The notes: generated by a model not told the origin, from the letters alone. A DNA stretch of 64,000 nucleotides from Armatimonadota bacterium (GCA_030601885.1 JAUWAU010000007.1:62001-126000), one strand, 5' to 3'; counted from the stretch's first letter, positions 44,607 to 53,033 are shown. Numbers and translations: made by a program.

Positions 44607-44644
44607 AGCCGTGCGGTCGTCTCTCTGCTACGCGCTGCTCCGGT

Positions 44645-44673
44645 GTAGGGGCGACCCGGCGGGTCGCCCCTAC
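44645..44673. repeat. Perfect palindrome carrying the gcvT stop codon
   Basis: GTAGGGGCGACCC and its exact complement flank a 3-nt loop (GGC). The right arm includes CTA at 44670-44672, the complement of the TAG stop of gcvT. The same element type ends two genes at 31448-31475. It can act as a transcriptional or translational boundary between gcvT and gcvH. Confidence 0.8.
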
Positions 44674-45770
44674 GTCTTGCCCGCGGCGAGGAAGTGGTGC
44701 TCGACGACCTCGCCCTCCTGCGGCTCAGTGCGCGCGTCGATGCGCACTTGCACCGGCGTGCCGACGTCAGCCGCGTCGGCCCTCACGTAGGCCATGGCGA
44801 TGGGGCACTGGAGCATCGGCGAGAAGGTGCCACTCGTTACATCGCCGATCTCTTCGCCCTCCTTGAGCACGATGGCTCCCTGCCGCGGGATGCGCCGCCC
44901 GTGCATCCTCAGCCCCATGAGCCGGCGCGACGGCGGCTTCGCTGCGATGCGCTTCAGGGCCTCGCGGCCGCAGAAGTCGCCGGCGTCAGGTTTCACAAAC
45001 CTGCCCTCGCCTGCTTCGATGGGGTTCGTGTCCTCAGTGTGCTCGTGGCCGTACAGCGGCAGGCCCGCCTCCAGTCGCAGGACGTCGCGGGCGCCGAGGC
45101 CGCACGGTGCTATGCCCTCGGGCCCTCCGGCCTCCAGCAGTCGCCGGTATATCCGCTCGGCCGCGTTGGCCGGGAGGAGGATCTCGAAGCCGTCTTCGCC
45201 GGTGTAGCCGGTGCGCGAGAGGATGAGGTCGCCGAAGTCCTCAAGGTGCACTGCCGTGACGCCGAAGCGGCGGACGGCTGCGAGGTCTTCGGGGATGAGC
45301 TTCTGCAGAATCGCCTGCGCCCGGGGGCCCTGGATTGCCAGCATCGCTGTGCTCGCCGACAGATCGGCCACTTGGAGCCTGTCGCCGGCCAACTGTTGGA
45401 TCCAGGCCAGATCCTTTTCCTTGTTCACCGCGTTGACAACGGGTACGAAGCGCTCCGGCTCGGGGCGCAGGATGATGAAGTCCTCGATGATGCCGCCGTC
45501 CTCGCGGCACATCAGGCCATACTGGGCGCGCCCGACCCGCAAGGCCGAGACATCGTTGGTGGACGCCCTCTGGAGCGCGTCGGCAGCGTGCGGTCCGCGC
45601 AGCTCCAGTCGGCCCATGTGTGAGACGTCAAAAAGCCCGGCGCGCTGGCGGGTGGCAGCGTGCTCGGCGAGGATGCCCGCATACGAGACGGGCAGCTCCC
45701 AGCCGGCGAACTCGGTCATCTTTGCGCCAAACTCGCGGTGCAGCTCGTACAGTGGTGTCCTCTTTGCCAC
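44670..45770 (-). CDS. gcvT: Glycine cleavage system T protein (aminomethyltransferase)
   Basis: A 366-residue folate-binding enzyme transferring the methylene group from H-protein to tetrahydrofolate and releasing ammonia. Key segments are TPLYELHREFGAKMTEFAGWELPVSY, LFDVSHMGRLELRG, SRTGYTGEDGFEILLP with the folate-binding region, RDVLRLEAGLPLYGHE, and DVTSGTFSPML near the C-terminus. GTG 45770 has GGAGG 11 nt upstream and gives the usual N-terminus; a longer frame to 45830 has no homology. It is the first gene of the gcv operon. The region upstream has no glycine riboswitch that I could recognise. The TAG stop lies inside a palindromic repeat. Confidence 0.95.
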   Translation of the reverse strand: MAKRTPLYELHREFGAKMTEFAGWELPVSYAGILAEHAATRQRAGLFDVSHMGRLELRGPHAADALQRASTNDVSALRVGRAQYGLMCREDGGIIEDFIILRPEPERFVPVVNAVNKEKDLAWIQQLAGDRLQVADLSASTAMLAIQGPRAQAILQKLIPEDLAAVRRFGVTAVHLEDFGDLILSRTGYTGEDGFEILLPANAAERIYRRLLEAGGPEGIAPCGLGARDVLRLEAGLPLYGHEHTEDTNPIEAGEGRFVKPDAGDFCGREALKRIAAKPPSRRLMGLRMHGRRIPRQGAIVLKEGEEIGDVTSGTFSPMLQCPIAMAYVRADAADVGTPVQVRIDARTEPQEGEVVEHHFLAAGKT

Positions 45771-45993
45771 GGGTAGTTGCGCCTCCACCTGTTGATGGCT
45801 GCGATGGGTCGCCCATGCTGGACCGGGCATTGCTGCAACGCACGACCGGGCGTTGCCAATGGAGCATATAGCTGGCGCTCGGCGGGGGCCGCATCATGGG
45901 TTACGTGTCGTTCGCCCCGCGGGCGACGTTCTCCTTGCTGCTCGGACCCGCATGGGTCGGGACCGGCAAGCGGTTCAATCTAGGGGACATCAT

Positions 45994-46022
45994 AATTCGA
46001 GGGACACCATACAAAATTCTTG
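45994..46022. repeat. REP sequence left of the RAYT gene
   Basis: AATTCGAGGGACACCATAC followed by AAAATTCTTG, a divergent match to the arm of the REPIN at 57727. It is 33 nt upstream of the RAYT start and inverted relative to the right-hand copy at 46730. Confidence 0.75.
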
Positions 46023-46054
46023 ACTGCCGGGCGAATGAGGGCTATCGTGGTGGC

Positions 46055-46738
46055 ATGGCCAGGCTAGCACGGGTAATAGCGCCAGGGGTGCCGCATCAGA
46101 TCACCCAACGCGGGAATCGCCGACAGGAGACGTTCTTCTGCGAGGCTGACTACGAGGCATACATCGAGCTCATGGCGGAGTGGTGTGACCGTGAAGGGGT
46201 GGAGGTGTGGGCGTACTGTCTGATGCCGAACCACGTGCATCTGATCGCGGTACCGGATACGCACGAGAGCCTGCGGCGGGCGATTGGCGAGGCGCACCGG
46301 CGATACACACGGCGGGTGAACTTGCGGGAGGGCTGGCGGGGTCATCTGTGGCAGGGGCGCTTTGCGTCGTTCCCCCTGGACGAGGGGCACACGGTGCGGG
46401 CGGCTCGGTACATGGAGTTGAATCCGGTGCGTGCTGGGTTAGTGAGCAGGCCGGAGCAGTACCACTGGAGCAGCGCGGCGGCACACATAGCTGGGCGCGA
46501 TGATGGGCTGGTGCGGGTGGAGCCGTTGGTGGAGATGGTGGGCGAGGGCACCTGGGAGGAGTTCCTTGGAGGTTCAGTATCGAGGGAGGAGGCGGAACTG
46601 TTGCGTCGCCATGAACGGACGGGGCGGCCTCTGGGGGACGAGGGGTTCGTGCGGCGCTTAGAGGACGCTCTGGGGTGCGTTTTGCGGCCGAAGAAGCGAG
46701 GCCCGAAGGGCCCGCGCAAGCCACGCAGCAAGAATTAA
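46055..46738 (+). CDS. REP-associated tyrosine transposase (RAYT, Y1 family)
   Basis: A 227-residue HUH-type single-strand transposase related to IS200/IS605 TnpA, thought to move REP/REPIN sequences. It begins MARLARVIAPGVPHQITQRG, a RAYT signature. The HxH metal motif is PNHVHLIAVP (His 60 and His 62). The expected catalytic Tyr is in ARYMELNPVRAG, followed by WSSAAAH. The C-terminal tail is Lys/Arg-rich (KKRGPKGPRKPRSKN). ATG 46055 is the natural start. The TAA stop lies inside the right-hand REP copy. It is flanked by inverted REP sequences that match the REPIN at 57727-57821, so it is the likely autonomous partner of that element. Confidence 0.92.
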   Translation: MARLARVIAPGVPHQITQRGNRRQETFFCEADYEAYIELMAEWCDREGVEVWAYCLMPNHVHLIAVPDTHESLRRAIGEAHRRYTRRVNLREGWRGHLWQGRFASFPLDEGHTVRAARYMELNPVRAGLVSRPEQYHWSSAAAHIAGRDDGLVRVEPLVEMVGEGTWEEFLGGSVSREEAELLRRHERTGRPLGDEGFVRRLEDALGCVLRPKKRGPKGPRKPRSKN

Positions 46739-46757
46739 GTATGCTGTCCCCGGAATT
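46730..46757. repeat. REP sequence right of the RAYT gene
   Basis: AAGAATTAAGTATGCTGTCC followed by CCGGAATT. It is inverted relative to the left copy at 45994 and close to the right arm of the 57727 REPIN. It overlaps the last codons and stop codon of the RAYT gene. Confidence 0.85.
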
Positions 46758-46806
46758 CCGGACGCGGCCTCGGCTGCCTGCATGGACTGCTGTGCGGAGG
46801 AAACGT

Positions 46807-47256
46807 ATGACTCAGAGTGGTGGTGATGCCGGAGTGCAGGGCCAACGACTGCAAAGCTCTGTATCGCTCGCCTGCGCCTTCTGCTGCGTCGTCTGCGTAG
46901 TGGTGTGTCTATGCCTCGTCACTGCGATATGGCTCCTCCAGGGCCAGCTGGAGACGCTCAGCAATAGGCTCCTACTTGCGCGCGTGCTTGTGTCCGGACG
47001 AACCAAGGCCGACGTTGTCGACTGGCTAGGCACCCCCGATAGCCTGCGGGGGACCAAGCGATTCGCCGGTGAGGGCGGGCGCACCGTGATGAGATACCGC
47101 AGCAGCCTGAGGCGGATCAACGGCTCGGAGGACATTTGGGTGGTCTTGGACGGTGACGATCGGATCATCGCCGTCTACTACCCGGACCTCCCCCAGGAGC
47201 GCGCCGTCATACGGCGGAGGGGGACCCCGGAGGCCTCCGGGCCGGGGCGGGAGTGA
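46807..47256 (+). CDS. Small membrane-anchored protein with BamE/SmpA-like domain
   Basis: A 149-residue protein. After about 18 polar residues a single membrane segment (SLACAFCCVVCVVVCLCLVTAIWLL) anchors it. The C-terminal part reads VSGRTKADVVDWLGTPDSLRG then VMRYRSSLRR and IWVVLDGDDRIIAVYY. This is the layout of SmpA/OmlA (BamE)-like domains, where a GxTxxxVxxxLGxP turn is followed by beta strands. ATG 46807 follows GGAGGAAACG, a strong ribosome site. It is not lipidated. Role unknown; it may sense or assemble envelope proteins. It sits alone between the RAYT gene and a sulfatase. Confidence 0.7.
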   Translation: MTQSGGDAGVQGQRLQSSVSLACAFCCVVCVVVCLCLVTAIWLLQGQLETLSNRLLLARVLVSGRTKADVVDWLGTPDSLRGTKRFAGEGGRTVMRYRSSLRRINGSEDIWVVLDGDDRIIAVYYPDLPQERAVIRRRGTPEASGPGRE

Positions 47257-47772
47257 CCCGGGATAATTCGGGGGACATTCATGATGGGTACTTGTCAAGG
47301 GGAAAGCGGAGGTTTCCCCCGGGCAGTGCTCTATGATGCCCCCTGGTACCATGGGTGGCGGTCACGTGCTCAACGAGCTTTGCCTGTCAGAGGCATGGCT
47401 CTTACAGCCATTTGTCATCTAGGTCAGTAGCTCCGCGGTCGGGCGCGACCAGACATTCATGTGCTGCCTTGAGCTGCTTTCGGAGCTCTCGTAGAAGATT
47501 GAGTTTCGGTGAAACCCGCCGGCCTCGAAACACCATACGGGCGCCTCAGCAACCCACATGGGGCCCTTTGCGCAGTCTCCAGATCGGTCGAGGCGCCGGT
47601 CCCGACTGAGCCTAATCCGGACTATGCGCCCGATGCGCCCCCCGATGAACAGGTTGACACACAACCGGAGGCGAGGTAAAGGCGGGCCGCGCATGCTTGC
47701 AACGACGCCGCGCTTTGCCCTCCGCCTGGCCAACGAATGACGTGGGCTGCCGTGACAACAGGGGGTTGGGTT
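47257..47772 (+). other. Intergenic gap with a degenerate REP
   Basis: About 516 nt. Bases 47265-47288 (AATTCGGGGGACATTCATGA) resemble the REP arm seen around the RAYT gene but diverge after GGGGGACA. Nothing else was recognised before the sulfatase. Confidence 0.5.
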
Positions 47773-49713
47773 ATGGCAAAGCTCAAAGCCGTCAGCCGCA
47801 GAGGATTCGTCTCGCTGGCCGGCAAGACGCTGCTGGGCGCCTCGGCGGCGCTTTCGATGCGGCGTCTCTCTTTCGGCGAGGGCGCCTCGCCCGGCAACGA
47901 GCGGCCCAACATCATCGTCTTCCTCACCGACGATCTGGGATGGGGGGACCTGAGCTGCTACGGGCATCCGATCATCAAGTCGCCCAACCTCGACCGCCTT
48001 GCGCAACAGGGAATGAGGCTCGCCGCCTGCTACTCGGCAAGCTCGGTGTGTTCACCGTCGCGCTCGGCGATCCTGACAGGACGCACACCGTACCGCAACG
48101 GGGTCTTCACTTGGATCCCGGCGGGCTCGCCAATCCATCTGAGGCCGACAGAGATAACCGTCGCCAAGCTGCTCAAGGGCATCGGCTATGCCACCTGCCA
48201 CGTTGGCAAGTGGCACCTCAACGGCATGTTCAACTCGCCCGAGCAGCCCCAACCCACCGATCATGGATATGAGCACTGGCTCGCCACACAGAACAACGCC
48301 CACCCCAGTCACAAGAACCCCGACAATTTCGTCCGCAATGGCGAGCCCCTCGGGCCGCTCGAGGGTTTCGCGGCGGTCCTGGTGGTCGAGGAGGCCATCG
48401 ACTGGCTCAAGAAGCGTTCGAACCGAGCCGGACCGTTCTTCTTGACGGTGTGGACCCACGAGCCGCATCTGCCGATCGAATCCGACCCTCAATTCATCGC
48501 AATGTATCCTGATCTCGAAGATCCGAATCACGCTCAGCACCACGCCAACGTCACGCAGCTTGACCATGCGTTCGGGATGCTGATGAAGGCGCTGGACGAC
48601 ATGAATCTGGCCAAGAACACGCTGGTGATCTTCACATCCGACAATGGGCCGGAGGGTGATGGCACACGAGGTCGCACCCGCGGCTCGACGGGAGGCCTGC
48701 GCGGTCGGAAGCGCGCGATGTACGAGGGGGGCATCCGCGTGCCGGGGATCGTCCGCTGGCCCGGCCACGTCAAGCCCGGCTCGGAAAGCGACGAGCCCAT
48801 CGTTGGCTCCGATATCTTCACCACCGTCTGCGACATCGTCGGCATCCCAGTGCCCACCGACCGAACCATCGATGGCGCCAGCATGCTGTCCGCTTTCGCG
48901 GGGAAGCCCATCGAGCGTCAACTTCCGATGTACTGGCGCTACCACGGGGCGCCCGGCCCGAAGATCGCGATGCGGGAGGGCGATTGGAAGATCCTGGCCA
49001 GCGCCGAACTCGACCAGTTCGAGCTCTACAACCTGAAGGAGGACCTGCAGGAAGCCAACGACCTTGTGGCGCAGGAGCCGCGGCGGTTTGAGGCCATGAA
49101 GCAGGCCCTGCTCCAACTCAACGCGCAGATCGAGGCCGAGGGCCCTGACTGGTGGAAAGGGTACGGCCAGCAGCGGAGCCGGCAACAACGCCCCATCGAA
49201 AAAGGCATAGACAAGACTTCGACATTCGACGTGACGATGGGCTGCACCGTGACCAAGTCTGAACTGGGGTACGAGCTGGATGCCGACTGGGAGGGCTTCG
49301 CCCTCAAGAAACTGGAGAAGCCGTTTACCAGGCGAGCGGCATTCCGGCTGCAGTACAAGACGCTCACCCATGCGACAACCAAGAACGGTCTTCTCGCCTT
49401 CGGGCCTGACGAGAAGAACGAGAACCTGGTCAAGTGCGGCACTCTCATGGGCATGGGCGCCCACGGCATATTCGTGGGCCCGTTCGAGAACCACAACGTG
49501 GGCTCAAAGCTCCCCGCCGAGTTTGACAAGAGCAAGCTGTTCGACGCCACCGTGACAGTTGACCTCGAGGCCGGCACGGTGGTGCTGGAAATAGACGGGG
49601 AGAAGCTACAGAGTCGCCTGCCTGAGGGAATGAAGGAGATCCGCTACTACGGCTACTACGCGAAGAACACGCAGACGTCGTTCAGTCCGATAACAGTCGA
49701 GGAGGGGCAGTAG
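47773..49713 (+). CDS. Exported Cys-type sulfatase with C-terminal beta-sandwich domain
   Basis: A 646-residue S1-family sulfatase. It carries a twin-arginine-type leader (VSRRGFVSLAGKTLLGASAAL). The catalytic domain (about 45-480) has NIIVFLTDDLGWGDLSCYG, the formylglycine signature CSPSRSAILTGRTPYRNG, CHVGKWHL, HEPHLPI, FTSDNGPEGDG and a final LYNLKEDLQEANDL. Residues about 500-646 form an extra jelly-roll-like domain (FALKKLEKPFTRRAAFRLQYK, FVGPFENHNVG, VVLEIDGEKL) that may bind carbohydrate. ATG 47773 is used to give the Tat leader; an earlier ATG at 47737 has no ribosome site. It is on the opposite strand from the group at 50-56 kb but may act on the same polymer. Confidence 0.92.
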   Translation: MAKLKAVSRRGFVSLAGKTLLGASAALSMRRLSFGEGASPGNERPNIIVFLTDDLGWGDLSCYGHPIIKSPNLDRLAQQGMRLAACYSASSVCSPSRSAILTGRTPYRNGVFTWIPAGSPIHLRPTEITVAKLLKGIGYATCHVGKWHLNGMFNSPEQPQPTDHGYEHWLATQNNAHPSHKNPDNFVRNGEPLGPLEGFAAVLVVEEAIDWLKKRSNRAGPFFLTVWTHEPHLPIESDPQFIAMYPDLEDPNHAQHHANVTQLDHAFGMLMKALDDMNLAKNTLVIFTSDNGPEGDGTRGRTRGSTGGLRGRKRAMYEGGIRVPGIVRWPGHVKPGSESDEPIVGSDIFTTVCDIVGIPVPTDRTIDGASMLSAFAGKPIERQLPMYWRYHGAPGPKIAMREGDWKILASAELDQFELYNLKEDLQEANDLVAQEPRRFEAMKQALLQLNAQIEAEGPDWWKGYGQQRSRQQRPIEKGIDKTSTFDVTMGCTVTKSELGYELDADWEGFALKKLEKPFTRRAAFRLQYKTLTHATTKNGLLAFGPDEKNENLVKCGTLMGMGAHGIFVGPFENHNVGSKLPAEFDKSKLFDATVTVDLEAGTVVLEIDGEKLQSRLPEGMKEIRYYGYYAKNTQTSFSPITVEEGQ

Positions 49714-49859
49714 TTGAAGGCGCATCGGCTGCTGCGCACGAGAGGCAGAGACCATGCCCGGTTGTGTCGGCCACACGCGTGCATGCAGTATGTGGATCGG
49801 GGCCGGGCGCATCAAATAAGGACAGTCAAGCAGAGGCAGCAAAAGCCTCATGAGCATCC

Positions 49860-49953
49860 TTGGCCACTACGAGACTTCCTCAACCCGGGACGCGAGCTGT
49901 ACAACCTCGAAAACGACCCGGTGCTGGGGCCGGGCTCGGCCAGGATGCAGTAA
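49860..49953 (+). pseudogene. Relic of a sulfatase C-terminus
   Basis: A short frame reads PLRDFLNPGRELYNLENDPV. The ELYNLENDP motif is the hallmark C-terminal strand-turn of S1 sulfatases. No upstream catalytic domain is present in this frame, so this is a remnant of a second sulfatase copy, lying about 150 nt after the intact one. The rest of 49714-50095 shows nothing recognisable. Confidence 0.55.
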
Positions 49954-50095
49954 ACGTCACAATGCGGCAGCTCGTGAACGGCGGCCTCTCCCCTACCCCC
50001 CCTGCCGTCAAAGGTCCATTCCCGAAGACGCTGAGTATCATCCCCGGCGCGCTCGCGAGAGCGGCTCTGTCACGGCGGAGTCATGCACGCCGACA

Positions 50096-51109
50096 CTATT
50101 TGAGTTGCCTCACGCGCTCGATCACTGCCTTGAGAAGAGCGGTCATCGTGTGCTCGCCGGTCTCCGGAAGCACTTCCCGCGGATGCGGATACCAGCTCTG
50201 GATGATGTATCGCTTCGGCGTCCCACCGGCCTCGATATAGGTGTCCAGGTACTTCAGAGTCCTCGCATAGAACGCCTGGGCAGATTCCTTTCCCCCTACC
50301 TCGGAGTTACAGATCAGGTTGAACTCCAGGCCCTCCCCCTCGATGTACTCCTCGAGAGCCCTGATACGCGCCAGCCAATCGACCTTCTGCGGGTCTTCCA
50401 GCGTGGCCGAGCGACGCTCCCCAATGGCGTACTCGTATGGATTGTCGCAGGTGAGGCCCTTCAGGGGCACGCCGGCCTCCCGGCATTGGCGAATGATCTC
50501 GGTAATCACTTCATGATAGTCGCCCCAGTCCTGGCGCTTCGGGCCGCGGGCGTGATAGGACACATCGCCCCTGTATCCCCAATTCGGGAAGTTCGTCAGG
50601 ACGAAGAACTCAATGTCCGGATACACGGCCCGAACTGCCTTCATGTAGTCCATCAACTCGCGCACGCACCGCTCGACAGATGTAAAGCCCTGTCTGTCCC
50701 TGCCCGGATACAGCAGCCGGCGCACCGGGCCGTCGAGGTCGAGGTAGTGTAGGGCACCTCCGGCATTGGTCCACTTCCCGAGCTTGGCCAGCTCTATCTC
50801 GGCCGACTTCTCGCCGTTCGTGTCGTCCAGAGGGGCAAAGCCAAGCGTCCCGCCACACTCGACCGCTACCTTTATCTCAGCCTCCCTCAAAGCCCGAGCC
50901 AGTTTCCTGAGTCTGTCCTCTGGGCTCTTTTGCACCGAGCCGATGTAGAGCTTGATGCCGGTGAGGTGCTCGCGGACGAAGCTCCACTCGGCGTCGGGCT
51001 CGGCGAGGTCCCAGAGCTCGTGGTGGCACATCCAGACTTCGGGGCGCGGGGCGGGCGGCTCGTCGGCCAAGACGGCGGCTCCGATCATGAGGCAGCCTGC
51101 GATCAGCAT
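50096..51109 (-). CDS. Secreted protein of unknown function, possible TIM-barrel
   Basis: A 337-residue protein with an N-terminal signal (MLIAGCLMIGAAVLADE). The mature part has alternating beta/alpha segments: VWMCHHELWDLAEPD, GIKLYIGSVQK, IKVAVECGGTLGFAP, ALHYLDLDGPVRRLL, DIEFFVLTNFPNWGY, LKGLTCDNPYEY, FNLICNSEVGG and YIIQSWYPHPREVLPE. This looks like a glycoside-hydrolase-like barrel with acidic residues at strand ends, but I do not recognise a family. It lies 12 nt downstream of the 51122 gene on the same strand and near sulfatase and GH51 genes, so a carbohydrate role is plausible. Confidence 0.75.
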   Translation of the reverse strand: MLIAGCLMIGAAVLADEPPAPRPEVWMCHHELWDLAEPDAEWSFVREHLTGIKLYIGSVQKSPEDRLRKLARALREAEIKVAVECGGTLGFAPLDDTNGEKSAEIELAKLGKWTNAGGALHYLDLDGPVRRLLYPGRDRQGFTSVERCVRELMDYMKAVRAVYPDIEFFVLTNFPNWGYRGDVSYHARGPKRQDWGDYHEVITEIIRQCREAGVPLKGLTCDNPYEYAIGERRSATLEDPQKVDWLARIRALEEYIEGEGLEFNLICNSEVGGKESAQAFYARTLKYLDTYIEAGGTPKRYIIQSWYPHPREVLPETGEHTMTALLKAVIERVRQLK

Positions 51110-51121
51110 GGGTGTCCTCCG

Positions 51122-51871
51122 TTACGCCGGGAAGTCCTCGTCGTACCTCTTCTTCAGGTCGTGAGCTGTGCCCTCGAGGAAGTAGTGCCGCGTGAGTGCC
51201 TCACCAGTTTCGTTTGGCTTCAAGGCCCCAAAGGTCGGGCAGGAGTGAATGCAGGAATACTCCGCGTTCTGGAAGAGGAACAGCGCCGGGTGCGCCGCCA
51301 CTCCGGTGACGTGCTTTCCATCTCTGGATTGGATGGCGATGAGGGGCTCGCATGGCTCCGGCGGGGTAGCCTGGAATTTCGCCACGAACTTGATCTCGTG
51401 CCACGGCCGGGCCCCCTCGATGCCGAAGAGCTGCACGAGCGGCCTGGTGCTGAACTTGCGCTCGATGTCGATGAGGCGGTACGGCTGGCCCTTTCGCCAG
51501 ATGTACGTCCTCAGCAGCTCGAAGTCGTTGATGCTCGGTACGGATCCGTGGTTGAAGCAGGTGAACGCGAGAGATTCCGTCCAGGGCGTGGTCTGCAGAT
51601 TTGTAACCTGGTAGCGTATGTCCACATAGTCCTCGAACGGCTGCATTCGCACGTGAAGCCGCATGCCGCCGGGCACCTCGACGTCGTAGGATTGCCGGCC
51701 GCCTGGCCCGGCCTCCCAGCGCGGCTTTATCTCACGGACACCCCACCGGCCGCCCTCGTTGTTGACTATGGCCTCGGGCAGGTTGAGCCGGAATATCTCA
51801 CCGGGCAACGGCGGCCACTCCAGGGAGCAGTTCATCCGGTCCTGAGAGGGGCGGATCATGATTCTCGGCAT
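51122..51871 (-). CDS. Conserved-looking protein of unknown function
   Basis: A 249-residue protein without signal peptide. It is mostly beta-strand: RIMIRPSQDRMNCSLEWP, YDVEVPGGMRLHVRMQPF, EDYVDIRYQVTNLQTTPW, FTCFNHGSVPSINDFELLRTYIW, KFVAKFQA, and a C-terminal half with FQNAEYSCIHSCPTFGALKP. The pattern of an eight-stranded sandwich with Trp/His/Arg-rich loops suggests a sugar-binding fold, but I do not recognise a family. It is followed by the secreted gene at 50096 (12-nt gap) and preceded by the SUMF1-fold gene. It is probably part of the same minus-strand unit. Confidence 0.7.
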   Translation of the reverse strand: MPRIMIRPSQDRMNCSLEWPPLPGEIFRLNLPEAIVNNEGGRWGVREIKPRWEAGPGGRQSYDVEVPGGMRLHVRMQPFEDYVDIRYQVTNLQTTPWTESLAFTCFNHGSVPSINDFELLRTYIWRKGQPYRLIDIERKFSTRPLVQLFGIEGARPWHEIKFVAKFQATPPEPCEPLIAIQSRDGKHVTGVAAHPALFLFQNAEYSCIHSCPTFGALKPNETGEALTRHYFLEGTAHDLKKRYDEDFPA

Positions 51872-51911
51872 CTTGATGGTCTCCAGTAGCTAGTGTGCCC
51901 TCCCTGCGACG

Positions 51912-51934
51912 CACGGGTTGGCGAGCAACCCGTG
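51912..51934. repeat. Short palindrome shared with 38109-38161
   Basis: CACGGGTTG and its complement CAACCCGTG with a GCGAG loop, followed by CCAC. The same arms and flank occur at 38109-38161, where the loop is replaced by a larger palindromic insert. It lies between the stop of the SUMF1-fold gene and the start of the 51122 gene. Confidence 0.75.
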
Positions 51935-51954
51935 CCACACGAGCGAAGGCCGGA

Positions 51955-52743
51955 TCACACGGCGCACCGAAAGCCGCACCAGCTCTGGCTGTTGTTGAGC
52001 CATTGTCCGTAGACTCGGCAGGCGGGTCTGAGGTGGTAAGGTTGGCTCTGCCGCCAACTGCCGCCCCGCATTGGCCGGCCCATGGGGCTCCATTCGTCGG
52101 CACACCACTCCATCGCATTGCCCACCGCGTCCATCACGCCATATGGGCTGGCGCCGCCCGGGAAAGCGTCCACCGGGGTCGTATGGAGCCCGGTAAGCGG
52201 CTCGTCACCCTCGTTCCAGTTGCAGAGCGCTCCGTTCCACTCGTTCCCCCACGGCCACATCCGCCCGTCGCCGCCTCTGGCCGCCTTTTCCCATTCGGCC
52301 TCGGTCGGCAGGCGCTTCCCCGCCCATTCGGCGTACGCCACGGCCGACTTCCAGTCGATGCCGACCACGGGGTGGTTGGCCATTTCCTCCGGGTACCCTC
52401 CCCTCCACGTCACCGGCGGGCGTTGCCGGGCCTGCTTCACGAACCTAAGGTACTGAGCGTTGGTGACCGGGAAGCGGTCGATCTTGAATTCAGCGAGTAC
52501 GATCGTTCGCTGCGGCGTCTCGCCGCTGAGCCACGAGGGGTGGAAATGGTACTGCTTGGCCAGTTCCTCGATCTGTTCCTCCGTGGTTCCCATAAGGAAT
52601 CCACCGGCCGGAATGGTTATCATGTCGTCGTCGCGCACTCGTGCTTCCTCCGCGGCGTTAGTGGAGCCGCCGGTCATTGCCGCAGCGCTGAGAATGCTGG
52701 CGGCTGTGGACAGAAACTCGCGCCTCGATAGATCGTTTCGCAT
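51955..52743 (-). CDS. SUMF1/FGE-fold protein, exported, lacking the catalytic cysteine pair
   Basis: A 262-residue formylglycine-generating-enzyme-fold protein with a Tat-type leader (LSRREFLSTAASILSAAAMTG). It has TIPAGGFLMGTTEEQ, FKIDRFPVTNAQYLRFVK, HPVVGIDWKSAVAYAEWAGKRLPTEAEWEKAARG, WPWGNEW, DAVGNAMEWCADEW and MRGGSW...GFRCAV, all typical of the fold. The copper-binding Cys pair of true FGE, in the segment after RGGSW, is absent; there it reads WRQSQPYHLRPACR. It is therefore more likely a carbohydrate-associated or ligand-binding SUMF1 protein than a sulfatase maturase. ATG 52743 follows GAGGG. The stop of the upstream frameshifted gene lies within its ribosome site. Confidence 0.87.
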   Translation of the reverse strand: MRNDLSRREFLSTAASILSAAAMTGGSTNAAEEARVRDDDMITIPAGGFLMGTTEEQIEELAKQYHFHPSWLSGETPQRTIVLAEFKIDRFPVTNAQYLRFVKQARQRPPVTWRGGYPEEMANHPVVGIDWKSAVAYAEWAGKRLPTEAEWEKAARGGDGRMWPWGNEWNGALCNWNEGDEPLTGLHTTPVDAFPGGASPYGVMDAVGNAMEWCADEWSPMGRPMRGGSWRQSQPYHLRPACRVYGQWLNNSQSWCGFRCAV

Positions 52744-52744
52744 G

Positions 52745-53033
52745 CTAACCCTCATCTCCGCGTGCGCGCCGGGCCGCAGGCTTGCCGGCCTCCCGGTACC
52801 GGGCAAGGAGAGCCTCAGGGTCGTTTGCCATGAGGTAGATCCTGCCGCGCCACACGACCTCCTCGCCCGGCTGCACGGGCCTCGAGCCGCCCGAACTTGC
52901 CCGTCGGCGGCGGGTCGATGCCGCGGAGTTGGATGCGGGTGCGTTTGTCGGGCTCGGCCCGTCGGTCGCGACCTTCCTCAAACGTCAACACACCGACCCC
53001 GACGGTTGCGAAGACCAGAGCGAAGCCCGGCAT
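52745..53033 (-). pseudogene. Small gene split by an apparent frameshift
   Basis: The first part reads MPGFALVFATVGVGVLTFEE (signal-like) and continues TRIQLRGIDPPPTGKFGRLE. Near 52880 a one-base shift restores PVQPGEEVVWRGRIYLMANDP to the stop next to the SUMF1-fold gene. Each half alone is followed by Arg-rich nonsense in the other frame, while the joined reading is a coherent secreted protein of about 95 residues. This is either a sequencing error or a recently broken gene. No family recognised. Confidence 0.5.

Noticed and set aside
45771..46054. Possible glycine riboswitch upstream of gcvT
   Set aside because: I looked for the tandem glycine-aptamer conserved blocks on the minus strand and did not find them; the visible hairpins are GC-rich repeats.
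51955..52743. Annotation as a true formylglycine-generating enzyme
   Set aside because: The catalytic/copper-binding cysteine pair after RGGSW is absent, so only the fold is claimed.
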